Notes: generated from the letters alone by a model not told the origin. Counted from the stretch's first letter, positions 5,689 to 13,942 are shown. The stretch: DNA of 13,942 nt from Ignavibacteriales bacterium (GCA_027080245.1 JALWSN010000440.1:300-14241), one strand, 5' to 3'. A program made the numbers and translations.

Positions 5689-7839
5689 TTAGTACCACAA
5701 TCCCCAACTTAACTTAATAATTAATTGATTTGAGTCGAATTGCCAAGGGGATTCTTTTATTTTGACCATATTGTAATTGTAAACAACAAACAAATCCGTT
5801 AACGGAGTGATCGTCCAGCGAAATCTCGTATTTGTGCCAATGGAATTACTTTCGTTGTCGTATTGAATGAAACTACTTAATTGGGCGTCTGGTGAAAAAT
5901 TAAGCAAAATTCTGCCGCCAAATAAGGTTTGTTCAAAATTGCCTTCTTTTAGTCTAACAATGTTTTTTTCGAAATTCACTAGAACAATCAGGTTGGAAGT
6001 AATTTTTGCCGATATTTCAAGGGCAATCTGGTCGAGTTTACCCGTGTAAAAGCCACCGAACCACCATGTCGCCTGTCCGCTAAACCTACGTTTGCTAGCG
6101 GTTTCCAATTCAATCCGAAATCTTTTCCAGTTGTACTCTCCCGGTTTCAATACAACGCCGTCTTCAATTTCAAAGGGTTCCGTTAAACGTTCGCCCACGG
6201 GACGAATATTAAACTCGAACCTGTCCCCGCTTTCCAATCTAAAATGAAACGGAGCTGTAAAAATACTGTAACTTTGCCACTTATTGTCCAAGCCCGTGAT
6301 CAAGCGCCACGAAGATTCGAAAAAGAATTGCCTGATTAACTTAAATTTTGGTCTGGGCATGTAATCGAACCCAAGCCTGTACATTTTAACGCCGGGACGC
6401 GGCACAAATCCAAGCGAGGGTTGGAAAGCATCTCCAATGAATTTGTAAGTAAAGGAAATGTCGAACAAATCGTTAGGGTAATCTATTTTTAAACCAAAGG
6501 AAGACTTGTTACCGCTAAGGTCCGCCCTATTAGAATACAATCCCCATAGTCCAATCAGGAAATTTTTATCGCCAAAAAGATTTGAAATTTGGTAAGTAAA
6601 ATCAGCGCCTAAAAGGTAAGAATTTTTTAATCCCGTCGGATCTCCCGCTGTTGCAATAATTCCGACGTTGGATTGTTCCCAGATGTTTTGTTTAATTCTA
6701 ACTACTTCCATATTGGAAGGGGGAACGAGGCTGTCCGCTTTGTCCGTTCTAATAAACAAACTGCCGAAATTCGTGTTGCCAAGCTTACCGGTAATTTTTC
6801 CGCCAAAAATAATCGGCACTTCGCGTCCTTCGAACAGTCCAATTCTTCTTGAAAAGAAAGGGATTACATCTCTGCCAAGCCCCAAACCAAAATCAAAAAT
6901 GTCAGCTCCCTCAAGAAAAAAAGTCCTTTTTTCCGGGAAAAACAAGGGGAACCGGGTAAGATTTGTTCTGCGAGAATCTACTTCGGTTTCCGCAAAATCC
7001 GTGTTGAACGTTAATGTTGCGGAAACGTCGGGAGTAATTCTTTGAGTGACATCGAAACTTACGTCTTTATTAAAAGAAAATTTAGTTTCACGACTTTTGG
7101 TAAATCCCGCGTTCGGTGAAACACGCGCCAACATTCCTAATCCAAGTTTAAAATCTGGCAAGTTTGTTAATATTCCTTCTCTGCTAAGCGTTCGCACCGC
7201 GTAATTCATTTTAAGCGCCGTCCATCTGTCTTTTTCCAGAAGACGCTGGATTTTCCTTTCGATGTTAAATCCCCACCGGCGCAATCCTTTTTTAAAGCTA
7301 AGGGTTTTGACAGGGATTAAAATTTCAGCGCTCCAGCCGAATTTCCCAATAAAACTTTTAGCGTTCCAAACGCCGTCCCAAGTGGAATTCTCCCCTTCGC
7401 CGCGATTCGCTACAATTGCGTCGTATCTTGCGCCGAAAGGATTAACCGCAAAAACGTAACCGGAGCGTTTATCGAGGTAAGTATCCAAAACTATTTTAAT
7501 GTAATCTTCCGAATCCAAATTTTGATCGCGCCCCTTGCTGAAAGAAGTGATTTTGTCGGGCTCGTCGTAACAAATTACTCCAATAAGAATATTTTCTTCG
7601 TCGGCAACTATTTTTACCACCGTTTTTTTTGAAGCTCTGAAATTTTCACGCGGCTCCACCATTGTCAGCCCGTCAATTGAATCGGCGCTTTTCCAGAACG
7701 GCTCATTTAAAATTCCGTCTAAAATAACCTCTCCGGTGATTTTTTTTACTTTTAAGCTTTTTTTTGAAAATATTTGAGAATAAAAATTAAAGGTAAACGA
7801 AAAATTTAATGCAATAAAAACTAAAAGAAACCGCCTCAT
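5689..7839 (-). CDS. Outer-membrane beta-barrel protein with CBM9-like N-terminal domain and DUF5916
   Basis: Seen: 716 residues. An N-terminal signal peptide of about 21 residues (MRRFLLVFIALNF, hydrophobic core, ending FYSQ) is followed by a CBM9-like beta-sandwich at about 34-205. It carries the hallmark ILDGILNEPFWKSAD at 39-53 and further conserved parts at LDSEDYIKIVLDTY and GYVFAVNPFGARYD. From about 230 the DUF5916 region runs to the end: FFPEKRTFFLEGADIFDF, then many alternating amphipathic strands rich in aromatic residues. It closes with LIIKLSWGLWY, a terminal aromatic signature of barrels inserted by the BAM machinery. Family knowledge: DUF5916 proteins are abundant in Bacteroidota and relatives, are predicted outer-membrane proteins, and have no settled substrate. 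No SusC/SusD or glycoside hydrolase genes lie beside it, so a glycan role is not supported by context. The ATG at 7839 follows GGGG and AGAGG, and a consensus promoter lies just upstream. Confidence 0.9.
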   Translation of the reverse strand: MRRFLLVFIALNFSFTFNFYSQIFSKKSLKVKKITGEVILDGILNEPFWKSADSIDGLTMVEPRENFRASKKTVVKIVADEENILIGVICYDEPDKITSFSKGRDQNLDSEDYIKIVLDTYLDKRSGYVFAVNPFGARYDAIVANRGEGENSTWDGVWNAKSFIGKFGWSAEILIPVKTLSFKKGLRRWGFNIERKIQRLLEKDRWTALKMNYAVRTLSREGILTNLPDFKLGLGMLARVSPNAGFTKSRETKFSFNKDVSFDVTQRITPDVSATLTFNTDFAETEVDSRRTNLTRFPLFFPEKRTFFLEGADIFDFGLGLGRDVIPFFSRRIGLFEGREVPIIFGGKITGKLGNTNFGSLFIRTDKADSLVPPSNMEVVRIKQNIWEQSNVGIIATAGDPTGLKNSYLLGADFTYQISNLFGDKNFLIGLWGLYSNRADLSGNKSSFGLKIDYPNDLFDISFTYKFIGDAFQPSLGFVPRPGVKMYRLGFDYMPRPKFKLIRQFFFESSWRLITGLDNKWQSYSIFTAPFHFRLESGDRFEFNIRPVGERLTEPFEIEDGVVLKPGEYNWKRFRIELETASKRRFSGQATWWFGGFYTGKLDQIALEISAKITSNLIVLVNFEKNIVRLKEGNFEQTLFGGRILLNFSPDAQLSSFIQYDNESNSIGTNTRFRWTITPLTDLFVVYNYNMVKIKESPWQFDSNQLIIKLSWGLWY

Positions 7840-7865
7840 CCTCTTTTCCCCGGTAAATTAAGCTT

Positions 7866-7896
7866 CAAAACTAAAAAAATCTTAAATTATTTCAAA
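7866..7896 (-). promoter_or_regulatory. Predicted Bacteroidota-type promoter of the DUF5916 gene
   Basis: On the minus strand TTTG (7896-7893) and TAGTTTTG (7873-7866) are separated by exactly 19 bases, a full match to TTTG-N19-TAnnTTTG. The predicted transcription start is near 7860, about 20 bases before the ATG at 7839. Confidence 0.65.
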
Positions 7897-7947
7897 AATT
7901 TCTTTTAATCTTCATTTTAATTTGAACCCATATTTTGAGCTGTAGTA

Positions 7948-8109
7948 TTAAGCAAAATAGTTGTTTTTATTTAATGAACCCATTCCGTAAAAAATGTTCC
8001 CAAAAGAATCAATGCAAACCTGCCAACCGTAGCCCGGAGATTGAATGGCAGTTTGCTGGAAGTAGTCGGAATTTTTCTTTCTAATTTTTTTTGCAACAAA
8101 ATCTAAAAT
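7948..8109 (-). pseudogene. Possible coding relic with a beta-propeller-like motif
   Basis: A 53-codon open stretch between two in-frame stops has no plausible ATG at its beginning. Its middle, SPGYGWQVCIDSFGNIFYG, resembles the SBBP/propeller pattern in which a variable lead is followed by VDSSGNVYV-like residues. It reads like the end of a lost secreted protein. Just upstream in another frame, from the stop of the propeller gene to 8135, a further 30-odd codons encode a helical, charged stretch. Such short open stretches also occur by chance, and I could not compare the sequence with any database. Confidence 0.25.
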
Positions 8110-8237
8110 TCAAATGGAATATTAATTTGACATTTTAACATTCTCTGAAATTCCCGAAAAAGAATTTCTTGAAAAGCCGAAGATAATCTCTCAGAATTTG
8201 TACTTTTGCTTCTTCCGCACTTTCATTTTTGCTTAAA

Positions 8238-11200
8238 TCAATCCACAATCACGGCAGGCACGTTGGCTTTTTTCACGGCTTTGTTGAATTGGGGAATTTC
8301 CTTTTTCACAATCTTATTAAATTTCCTCAACTCTGCATTCGCTAATTTGAATAATTCTGCTTTAACTTCGTATGATTGTTTTGTTGGCTTGCCGTCGGAC
8401 ATTGAGTTCAGCGACGCCAGCGCGGCGATTCTGTTGTTTAATTTAATCGGGAAGTTCAACGGATCCTGCGGACTCTTATTTTTCGTCTGGTACAGATTGT
8501 TTTCAATCTTAGTTAAATTTTTCAAAAGTTCTCTTCCCAATTTTACAACTTCGCTCTCCTTTTTCCCGGTTTTCTTCGCTTTTGCAAGCTCGGCTTTAAT
8601 TTCGCTTCTGATGCTCCTTATTTTCTTTATTGTCTTGTGAATTTTAGTCAACTCGTCCCGTAATTCAATCAAGAAATCAAACTGTTTTTTGATGTCCGCT
8701 ATCGTAGCTTTCGAGCGTGGGTCTTTCTTAATTTCAAATTGTTGCGTTAAAGTGTCCTTCCCGGCAATTAATTTCGCAGAGTAAACGCCGGGAACGGCTT
8801 TCGGACCGGCAAGCGTTCCGCCCCACAAGATCAATCCCTTGAATTTCTCGGCGTTCGGATAACGTTCGTTCCAGACAAACTGGTTCATTCCCTTTTCCGT
8901 CTTTATTCTTTCCGATTTCTTTTTAGCGTTGCCCTTAAACGTTCTGATTTCCTTTCCTTTCGAATCCAGAATCACTAATTTCACTTTTTGAGAATCAGGT
9001 TTATTTTTGAAAAAGTAATTAAATACCACTCCATTGGGCGGGTTCTCGCCTGCCGTAAGAGACTTAAATCCCCCTTTGCCGCGCATTCTGTAAGCCGCCC
9101 TCGGTTTGAACAAATAATTCCCGCTTATCGTCTTTTCGTTCAATTGGTAAAGCGGTGTCAAATCGTCGAGAATCCAGAAAGAACGTCCTTGAGTGGCGAC
9201 AATCAAATCGTTGTTTTTAATTGCTAAATCTGTAATTGGCACAATAGGTAAGTTCAACTGGAAAGTTTGCCAATGCTCCCCGTCGTCGAAGGAGATGTAC
9301 ATTCCGCTTTCAGTTCCGGCAAAAAGCAATCCTTTTCTGCCTGCGTCGGCTCTAACAACCCGCGTAAAATGATTTGCCTGAATTCCCCGGGTAATTTTCT
9401 TCCAGTTTTTTCCAAAATCGGTAGTTTTTAACAAGTACGGCTTAAAATCGTCCAATTTGTATCTTGTAGCCGCTACGTAAAGTCCGCCGGGTTCAAACGG
9501 ATTTGCTTCAATTGAATTGATTTGACTCCACTCCGGTAAAATATCTTTCGGCGGCGTAACATTTTGCCAATGCTTCCCGCCGTCCTTTGTCAAATAAATT
9601 AATCCGTCGTCGCTTCCGGTCCAAATTACGTTCTTGTCGAAATGACTTTCAGCTGCGGTAAAAATCGTGCAATAATATTCAACACTTGTGTTGTCTTTTG
9701 TAATGGGTCCGCCCGAGGCTCCCAATTTAGTGGTGTCGTGCCTCGTTAAATCAGGGCTTATTTGCTCCCAGCTTTCGCCGCCATTGGTGGTTTTGAACAA
9801 AACATTAGCGGCTGCGTAAAGAGCGTTGGGGTCATGCTCCGAGAAGAAAATCGGGAAATTCCACTGAAATCTGTACTTCAAATCCTTTGCTCCGTGTCCC
9901 ATTGGATTATCGGGCCAGGGGTTAACAGCACGCACAATACCTGTTTTGTGATTGTATTTAGTAATGTAACCTCCGTAAGAACCTCCGTAAACAATGTCGT
10001 TATTTTTAGGATCGGGCGCAATCCAGCCGCTTTCCCCGCCGGCTGTTGCTTCCCAATCCTTTTCAGTAATTGCGTATCCGTTTGAGCGCGAAAGAATTCT
10101 TACCGAAGAATTGTCCTGTTGAGCGCCGTAAATTCTGTAAGGGAAATGATTGTCCGTAGTAACTCTGTAAAATTGAGCGGTTGGTTGATTGTGGTACGTG
10201 CTCCAACTTTTGCCTCCGTCAACGGAAATTTGCGCTCCGCCGTCGTCGCCTACTATCATCCTCAAAGGATCGTTTTTGGCAATCCACAAATCGTGATGGT
10301 CGCCGTGCGGCGTTTTAATCGCTTTAAAAGATTTACCGCCGTCTTTCGACTTCCAAAATCGCACATTCAACACGTAAACAACATCGGGGTCTTTCGAATC
10401 GGCGTAAACGCGGGAAAAATACCATGCGCGTTGGCGTAATTTGTGCTCGGAATTAACCCTGAACCACGTTTTGCCACCATTTTCCGAGCGGAACAACCCG
10501 CCGTTTTTTGCTTCTACCATCGAAAACAATCTGTTGTGATTGACGGGAGAAACGGCGATTGTAATTATTCCCAAAACGCCTTTGGGAAATCCTCTGTTGA
10601 CGGAAATTTTCTTCCACGTGTCGCCTCCGTCTGTCGATTTCCAAAGTGCGCTGCCTTTACCGCCGCTTTCAAAGCTGTAAGGCGTTCTTTTAACTTTCCA
10701 TGTGGAAGCGTAAAGAATTCGTGGATTAACCGGATCAAGAGCCAAATCGACTGCGCCAACGCTGTTGTTGACAAACAAAATTTTCTCCCATGTTTTCCCG
10801 CCGTCTTTGCTACGGAAAATTCCCCTCTGAGAATTACTCCCAAACAAATGCCCGAGAGCGGAAACGTAAACCAAATTAGAATTTTTGGGATGAATTCTGA
10901 TTCGCGTAATGTGTCTGCTGTCGTTCAATCCAATATTGCGCCAAGTTTTCCCGGCGTCGGTTGATTTCCACATTCCGTAACCGTGTGAAACGTTGCCGCG
11001 CAAAGTTTCTTCGCCACCGCCAACGTAAACTACGTTGGGATCCCATTCGCTAACGGCTATGGCGCCAATTGAACCGCCGAAAAAGCCGTCGGAAACATTT
11101 TTCCACGTCTCGCCTCCGTTGGTGGTTTTCCAGACGCCTCCGCCCGTCGAACCGAAATAAAAAACGTTTGGTTGATTTTCCACGCCGGTAACCGCCGCCG

Positions 11201-11345
11201 ATCGTCCTCCGCGAAAAGGACCTATGCAACGGTAATGCATTGCTTTAAAATAAAGAGTGTCGACAGACGTTAAATATTGAGCGTTAGAATTAATAATAAA
11301 AAGAAAAAGAAAGACGAAAGGCAGGAAGAAATTTAATTTTTTCAT
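8238..11345 (-). CDS. Secreted Asp-box beta-propeller protein (VPS10/sortilin-like, often annotated glycosyl hydrolase)
   Basis: Seen: 1035 residues from the ATG at 11345, chosen because AGGGG lies five bases upstream and because it places a clean signal peptide (MKKLNFFLPFVFLFLFIINSNA, cut before Q23) at the N-terminus. An in-frame ATG at 11426 would add 27 residues and bury that signal. The body has at least 11 Asp-box hairpins of the form S/T-x-D/N-x-G-x-x-W/F, for example at 74, 128, 179, 237, 287, 333, 374, 519, 586, 641 and 685, consistent with one or two large propellers (about 40-735). A FlgD-like beta-sandwich follows at about 780-870, then a lysine-rich helical tail (about 880-1030). 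Family knowledge: these proteins are numerous in Bacteroidota and Ignavibacteriota; Asp boxes are structural, so hydrolase activity is not shown. No T9SS sorting domain is evident. It is monocistronic. Confidence 0.9.
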   Translation of the reverse strand: MKKLNFFLPFVFLFLFIINSNAQYLTSVDTLYFKAMHYRCIGPFRGGRSAAVTGVENQPNVFYFGSTGGGVWKTTNGGETWKNVSDGFFGGSIGAIAVSEWDPNVVYVGGGEETLRGNVSHGYGMWKSTDAGKTWRNIGLNDSRHITRIRIHPKNSNLVYVSALGHLFGSNSQRGIFRSKDGGKTWEKILFVNNSVGAVDLALDPVNPRILYASTWKVKRTPYSFESGGKGSALWKSTDGGDTWKKISVNRGFPKGVLGIITIAVSPVNHNRLFSMVEAKNGGLFRSENGGKTWFRVNSEHKLRQRAWYFSRVYADSKDPDVVYVLNVRFWKSKDGGKSFKAIKTPHGDHHDLWIAKNDPLRMIVGDDGGAQISVDGGKSWSTYHNQPTAQFYRVTTDNHFPYRIYGAQQDNSSVRILSRSNGYAITEKDWEATAGGESGWIAPDPKNNDIVYGGSYGGYITKYNHKTGIVRAVNPWPDNPMGHGAKDLKYRFQWNFPIFFSEHDPNALYAAANVLFKTTNGGESWEQISPDLTRHDTTKLGASGGPITKDNTSVEYYCTIFTAAESHFDKNVIWTGSDDGLIYLTKDGGKHWQNVTPPKDILPEWSQINSIEANPFEPGGLYVAATRYKLDDFKPYLLKTTDFGKNWKKITRGIQANHFTRVVRADAGRKGLLFAGTESGMYISFDDGEHWQTFQLNLPIVPITDLAIKNNDLIVATQGRSFWILDDLTPLYQLNEKTISGNYLFKPRAAYRMRGKGGFKSLTAGENPPNGVVFNYFFKNKPDSQKVKLVILDSKGKEIRTFKGNAKKKSERIKTEKGMNQFVWNERYPNAEKFKGLILWGGTLAGPKAVPGVYSAKLIAGKDTLTQQFEIKKDPRSKATIADIKKQFDFLIELRDELTKIHKTIKKIRSIRSEIKAELAKAKKTGKKESEVVKLGRELLKNLTKIENNLYQTKNKSPQDPLNFPIKLNNRIAALASLNSMSDGKPTKQSYEVKAELFKLANAELRKFNKIVKKEIPQFNKAVKKANVPAVIVD

Positions 11346-11720
11346 TTTAACCCCTGTAATTAAAAGACGAAAAAAACTTAATCCCCGAATTAAATTTGCG
11401 TAAATTATTTTGACGAGCGAAAACAAAAAAAGTTTTAACTTAAAAAATATTTACCAAGCGGTTCACCAATTCAGCCCAATTTTGAAACTTCCTAAAAGCC
11501 ACACAATAAAGTTTCTCCAAAAACAAATAGTAAGCTTTTTAATAAAGTTCGGGACTAATTCAATTAAATGCAAAACAACGCCGCAATTTCAACCGTTTTT
11601 TATCGATTATTGCTATTTCTAAATTTTTGCTATTACTAATTATTTTTAATCTAAAATATTTTTATTCTAAATTCTTTTGCCTAACAATTATTTAGTAATA
11701 TTAAATATTAATTTTTCCCT
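11346..11720. other. Intergenic region, 375 bp, very AT-rich, no gene
   Basis: It lies between purB and the propeller gene. A poor match to the Bacteroidota promoter (TTTA-N20-TAAGTTTT, 11404-11373 on the minus strand) might serve the propeller gene, with two mismatches. The octamer TTGCTATT occurs twice about 18 bp apart near 11610-11635 in low-complexity sequence. No terminator hairpin with a GC stem is visible downstream of purB, and no RNA gene is recognised. Confidence 0.6.
11351..11355 (-). promoter_or_regulatory. Ribosome binding site that decides the start of the propeller gene
   Basis: AGGGG on the minus strand lies five bases before the ATG at 11345. It favours that start over the ATG 27 codons upstream. 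Confidence 0.65.
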
Positions 11721-13028
11721 TTAATCGCTTTTACTTTCCACGGTGCGAGCAAAGATGAAATCGACGTTTTTTAACGAATTGTCCAGTTCAAAAACATCTT
11801 TCAAATCGTCAGGGTTTAAGTACTTTTTAATTTCTTCCGATTGCAAGAGTTCGTCGAGTAAATTCTTATTTTCATCCCGCCAAACTTTCATTGCCGAATC
11901 CTGTACAATTTTGTAAGCTTCTTCCCTCGTAGCGCCGGCTTCAACCAATTTAAGCAGGACTTTCTGAGAAAAAATCAATCCTCTTGTTTTCTTCAGATTC
12001 TTAATCATGTTTTCCGGATAAATGATTAAGTTGTCAATTAATTTAATCATTAAATCGAGCATGTAGTTCAAGGCGATAGTAGAATCCGGGACTATTATTC
12101 TTTCAACGGAAGAATGGGAAATGTCCCTTTCGTGCCAAAGGGCAACGTTTTCCAAAGCGGCAATTGAGTTGGAGCGTAAAATTCTTGCCAGTCCCGTAAT
12201 GCGTTCGCTTACAATCGGATTTCTTTTGTGCGGCATGGCGGAAGAGCCCTTCTGCCCTTTGGAAAAATATTCTTCAGCTTCCAGCACTTCCGTTTTTTGT
12301 AAATGTCTTATTTCCACAGCAATCTTTTCAAGCGTTGCACCAACAATAGCAAGAGTCGTTAAAAACTGAGCATGCCTGTCGCGTTGAATTACCTGCGTAG
12401 AAATGGAAGCAGGTTTCAATCCCATTTTTTTGCAAACGTATTCTTCAACGAAAGGAGACAAATGTTCGAACGTGCCAACGGCGCCTGAAATTTGACCGAC
12501 GCTAATTACTTCAATTGCCTGCTCAAGTCTTGTAATGTTGCGTTTGATTTCCTCGAACCAGAGGGCGAATTTCAACCCCATAGTAGTAGGCTCGGCGTGA
12601 ATGCCGTGACTCCTTCCGATGCAAACCGTGTACTTGTGTTCCAAAGCCCGTTTGCGTAAAATTTCTTTTAATTCATTTAACTGCCGCAAAAGAATTTCCC
12701 CTGCGGATTTCATCTGGTAGGCAAGCGTAGTGTCTAAAATGTCGGATGAAGTCATTCCGTAATGAATGTGGCGCGACGGTTTGCCCACGTATTCCGCAAC
12801 GTTGGTAAGGAATGCAATAACGTCGTGCCTGGTAGTCTTTTCAATTTCAAGAATTCTGTCAACGTCGAATTGCGCTTTACTTTTAATTATTTCCAAATCT
12901 TCTTTGGGAACTTCGCCTTGTTCTGCGCGAGCTTCAACGGCTAAAATTTCAATCTTAAGCCAAGTGGAAAACTTAAATTCGTCTTCCCAGATTTTACCCA
13001 TTTCGGGCAGCGTGTACCTGCTAATCAT
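11721..13028 (-). CDS. purB: Adenylosuccinate lyase
   Basis: PurB acts twice in purine synthesis: it removes fumarate from SAICAR to give AICAR and from adenylosuccinate to give AMP. Seen: 435 residues, close to the Bacillus subtilis enzyme, and the known active-site residues fall at the same numbers. H68 is in TTRHDV, H89 in HIHYGMTSSD, the general-acid H141 in GRSHGIHAEPTT, K268 and N270 in the fumarase/aspartase signature GSSAMPHKRNP (261-271) with the catalytic serine in its flexible loop, and E275 just after. The expected three-domain, almost all-helical homotetramer fits. The ATG at 13028 has AGAGG seven bases upstream and overlaps the end of the htrA gene by eight bases, so the two are probably cotranscribed. 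No other purine gene lies in the window. Confidence 0.97.
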   Translation of the reverse strand: MISRYTLPEMGKIWEDEFKFSTWLKIEILAVEARAEQGEVPKEDLEIIKSKAQFDVDRILEIEKTTRHDVIAFLTNVAEYVGKPSRHIHYGMTSSDILDTTLAYQMKSAGEILLRQLNELKEILRKRALEHKYTVCIGRSHGIHAEPTTMGLKFALWFEEIKRNITRLEQAIEVISVGQISGAVGTFEHLSPFVEEYVCKKMGLKPASISTQVIQRDRHAQFLTTLAIVGATLEKIAVEIRHLQKTEVLEAEEYFSKGQKGSSAMPHKRNPIVSERITGLARILRSNSIAALENVALWHERDISHSSVERIIVPDSTIALNYMLDLMIKLIDNLIIYPENMIKNLKKTRGLIFSQKVLLKLVEAGATREEAYKIVQDSAMKVWRDENKNLLDELLQSEEIKKYLNPDDLKDVFELDNSLKNVDFIFARTVESKSD

Positions 13029-13941
13029 TTCTTGCCTCTAACTTCATTTGCAGCTTAACAATTTGATTGCTTCGCAAAACGCGGATTGAAATAATGTCGT
13101 TCTTTTCGAATTCCTGAAGAATGCCAACGAGCATGTTGTCGCTACTTATCTTAAATTTGTTTACGTAAAGAATAATGTCGCCAATTTTAAAACCGGCTTT
13201 GTCCGCCGGCGAATCCTTAATAATATCGGTAACAATCACGCCCTCAATGTTTTTCAGTCCGTAATAACGGGCTATTTGGGCGTCTACGGTTTGAACGGTA
13301 AGCCCTGTCCAGAAATTACGGTCAACGTAACCTTTTGTGCGCAAGTCCTTTACAATACGCCTGATTTTATTGATTGGAATGGCAAACCCCACGCCGACGT
13401 TACCGCCGCTTTTGGAGAAAATCAAAGTGTTCATTCCAATCATTTCTCCCAATACATTAACCAAAGGACCGCCGCTATTGCCCGAATTAATTGCCGCGTC
13501 GGTTTGAATCATGTTAAAATAATACCTGTCGTTTGCCAAGCCAAGGTTCATCCCGGTAGCGCTGATTACGCCGACGGTAACGGTTGGCTTGTCGCTTAAC
13601 TCAAAAAGTCCGAACGGATTGCCCAGCGCAATAACCCATTCTCCGATTAAAGTTTTGTCCGAGTTGCCCATCTTAATGTAAGGCAAATTACTTGCATTAA
13701 TTTTAAGCAGCGCAATGTCGGAAATATGGTCGGTTCCGACGAGTTTGGCGTCGTATTTGTTGCCGTTAGTCATTGTTACAATAATTTTAACGGCGTTGCC
13801 GGCAACGTGGTCGTTGGTTAAAATGTAGCCGTCGGGCGAAATTATTGCGCCGGAGCCAAGGCTTTTAATTTCCTGTTGGTAAATTCTGTCGCCAAAAAAT
13901 TCCCTGAAGAATGGGTCCTGGCTCCAGGGCGAGCGGTATTT
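13021..13941 (-). CDS. htrA: HtrA/Deg-family serine protease with one PDZ domain (partial, N-terminus beyond window)
   Basis: Seen: 306 residues with a complete C-terminus; the start and any signal peptide or membrane anchor lie outside the window. The frame is open from base 13941, well before the first internal ATG at 13773, which falls inside the protease domain and cannot be the start. The trypsin-like fold has its full triad, numbered within the fragment: H45 in TNDHV, D75 in HISDIALLKI and S156 in GNSGGPLV. ALGNPFG and VGFAIPINKIR are also typical. One PDZ domain covers about 220-300, with GVIVTDIIKDSPADKAGFKIGD. The segment RSPWSQDPFFREFFGD before the protease core matches the usual linker of DegP/DegQ relatives. 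Family role: protein quality control in the periplasm or envelope. A DegS-type single-PDZ architecture is possible. It overlaps purB by eight bases. Confidence 0.93.
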   Translation of the reverse strand, partial: KYRSPWSQDPFFREFFGDRIYQQEIKSLGSGAIISPDGYILTNDHVAGNAVKIIVTMTNGNKYDAKLVGTDHISDIALLKINASNLPYIKMGNSDKTLIGEWVIALGNPFGLFELSDKPTVTVGVISATGMNLGLANDRYYFNMIQTDAAINSGNSGGPLVNVLGEMIGMNTLIFSKSGGNVGVGFAIPINKIRRIVKDLRTKGYVDRNFWTGLTVQTVDAQIARYYGLKNIEGVIVTDIIKDSPADKAGFKIGDIILYVNKFKISSDNMLVGILQEFEKNDIISIRVLRSNQIVKLQMKLEARND

Positions 13942-13942
13942 C

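Larger units (their letters stand above)
7840..8237. other. Intergenic region, 398 bp, with a promoter and possible coding relic
   Basis: The gap between the propeller gene and the DUF5916 gene holds the promoter of the latter next to its start. It also contains a short open stretch listed separately. The remainder is AT-rich and shows no RNA gene, no clear terminator and no full-length gene. Confidence 0.6.

Noticed and set aside
8206..8640. Plus-strand open frame of 144 codons opposite the end of the propeller gene
   Set aside because: It is hydrophobic low-complexity sequence produced by the complement of the lysine-rich helical tail; the minus-strand gene is clear.
10443..10964. Plus-strand open frame of 173 codons and several others opposite the propeller gene
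   Set aside because: These are shadows of the repeated Asp-box codons on the other strand.
11343..11426. Longer form of the propeller protein starting at 11426
   Set aside because: The extra 27 residues would precede a typical signal peptide, and a good ribosome binding site fits the ATG at 11345 instead.
13021..13773. HtrA protein starting at the ATG at 13773
   Set aside because: That ATG is inside the protease domain after the catalytic histidine; the frame stays open to the window edge with conserved sequence.
1..13942. CRISPR array, prophage, insertion sequence, toxin-antitoxin pair, tRNA or rRNA
   Set aside because: Reading both strands showed no spaced direct repeats with spacers, no transposase or phage genes, no antitoxin-toxin pair and no cloverleaf or rRNA-like stretch.

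Overview
The window suggests a member of the Bacteroidota/Chlorobi/Ignavibacteriota group. Reasons: moderately AT-rich DNA with very AT-rich intergenic stretches; a DUF5916 outer-membrane barrel protein and a large secreted Asp-box (VPS10/sortilin-like) propeller, both typical of that group; a DnaE paralogue of the type common in Bacteroidota; and promoters that match the Bacteroidota consensus TTTG-N19-TAnnTTTG exactly at two genes and with one mismatch at a third. The phylum is an inference; no rRNA or marker tree is available here.

Layout from left to right. A MerR-family regulator (minus, C-terminus cut by the window edge, TTG start) lies downstream of rsmI (minus, TTG start), a 16S rRNA 2'-O-methyltransferase. 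Divergent from rsmI is the only plus-strand gene: a 565-codon DnaE-like reading frame that holds only the C-terminal half of a DNA polymerase III alpha subunit. It starts inside a perfect 8-bp inverted repeat that also overlaps its predicted promoter. A convergent intergenic region with degenerate 7-bp tandem repeats follows. Next come pncB and pncA (minus, stop and start codons abutting), which form an NAD salvage operon: nicotinamide to nicotinate to nicotinate mononucleotide. Then come two envelope genes transcribed separately on the minus strand: a CBM9-like/DUF5916 outer-membrane protein and a 1035-residue secreted Asp-box propeller protein. The gap between them holds a possible coding relic. 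At the right edge an HtrA-family protease (minus, N-terminus cut by the window edge) overlaps purB by 8 bases, so the two are probably cotranscribed.

Most of the window is ordinary housekeeping and envelope content. I found no CRISPR array, phage, transposon, tRNA, rRNA or recognisable defence system. The parts most worth a second look are the orphan C-terminal half of DnaE with its operator-like dyad, the heptamer repeats, and the relic between the two envelope genes. None of these amounts to a demonstrated new system.
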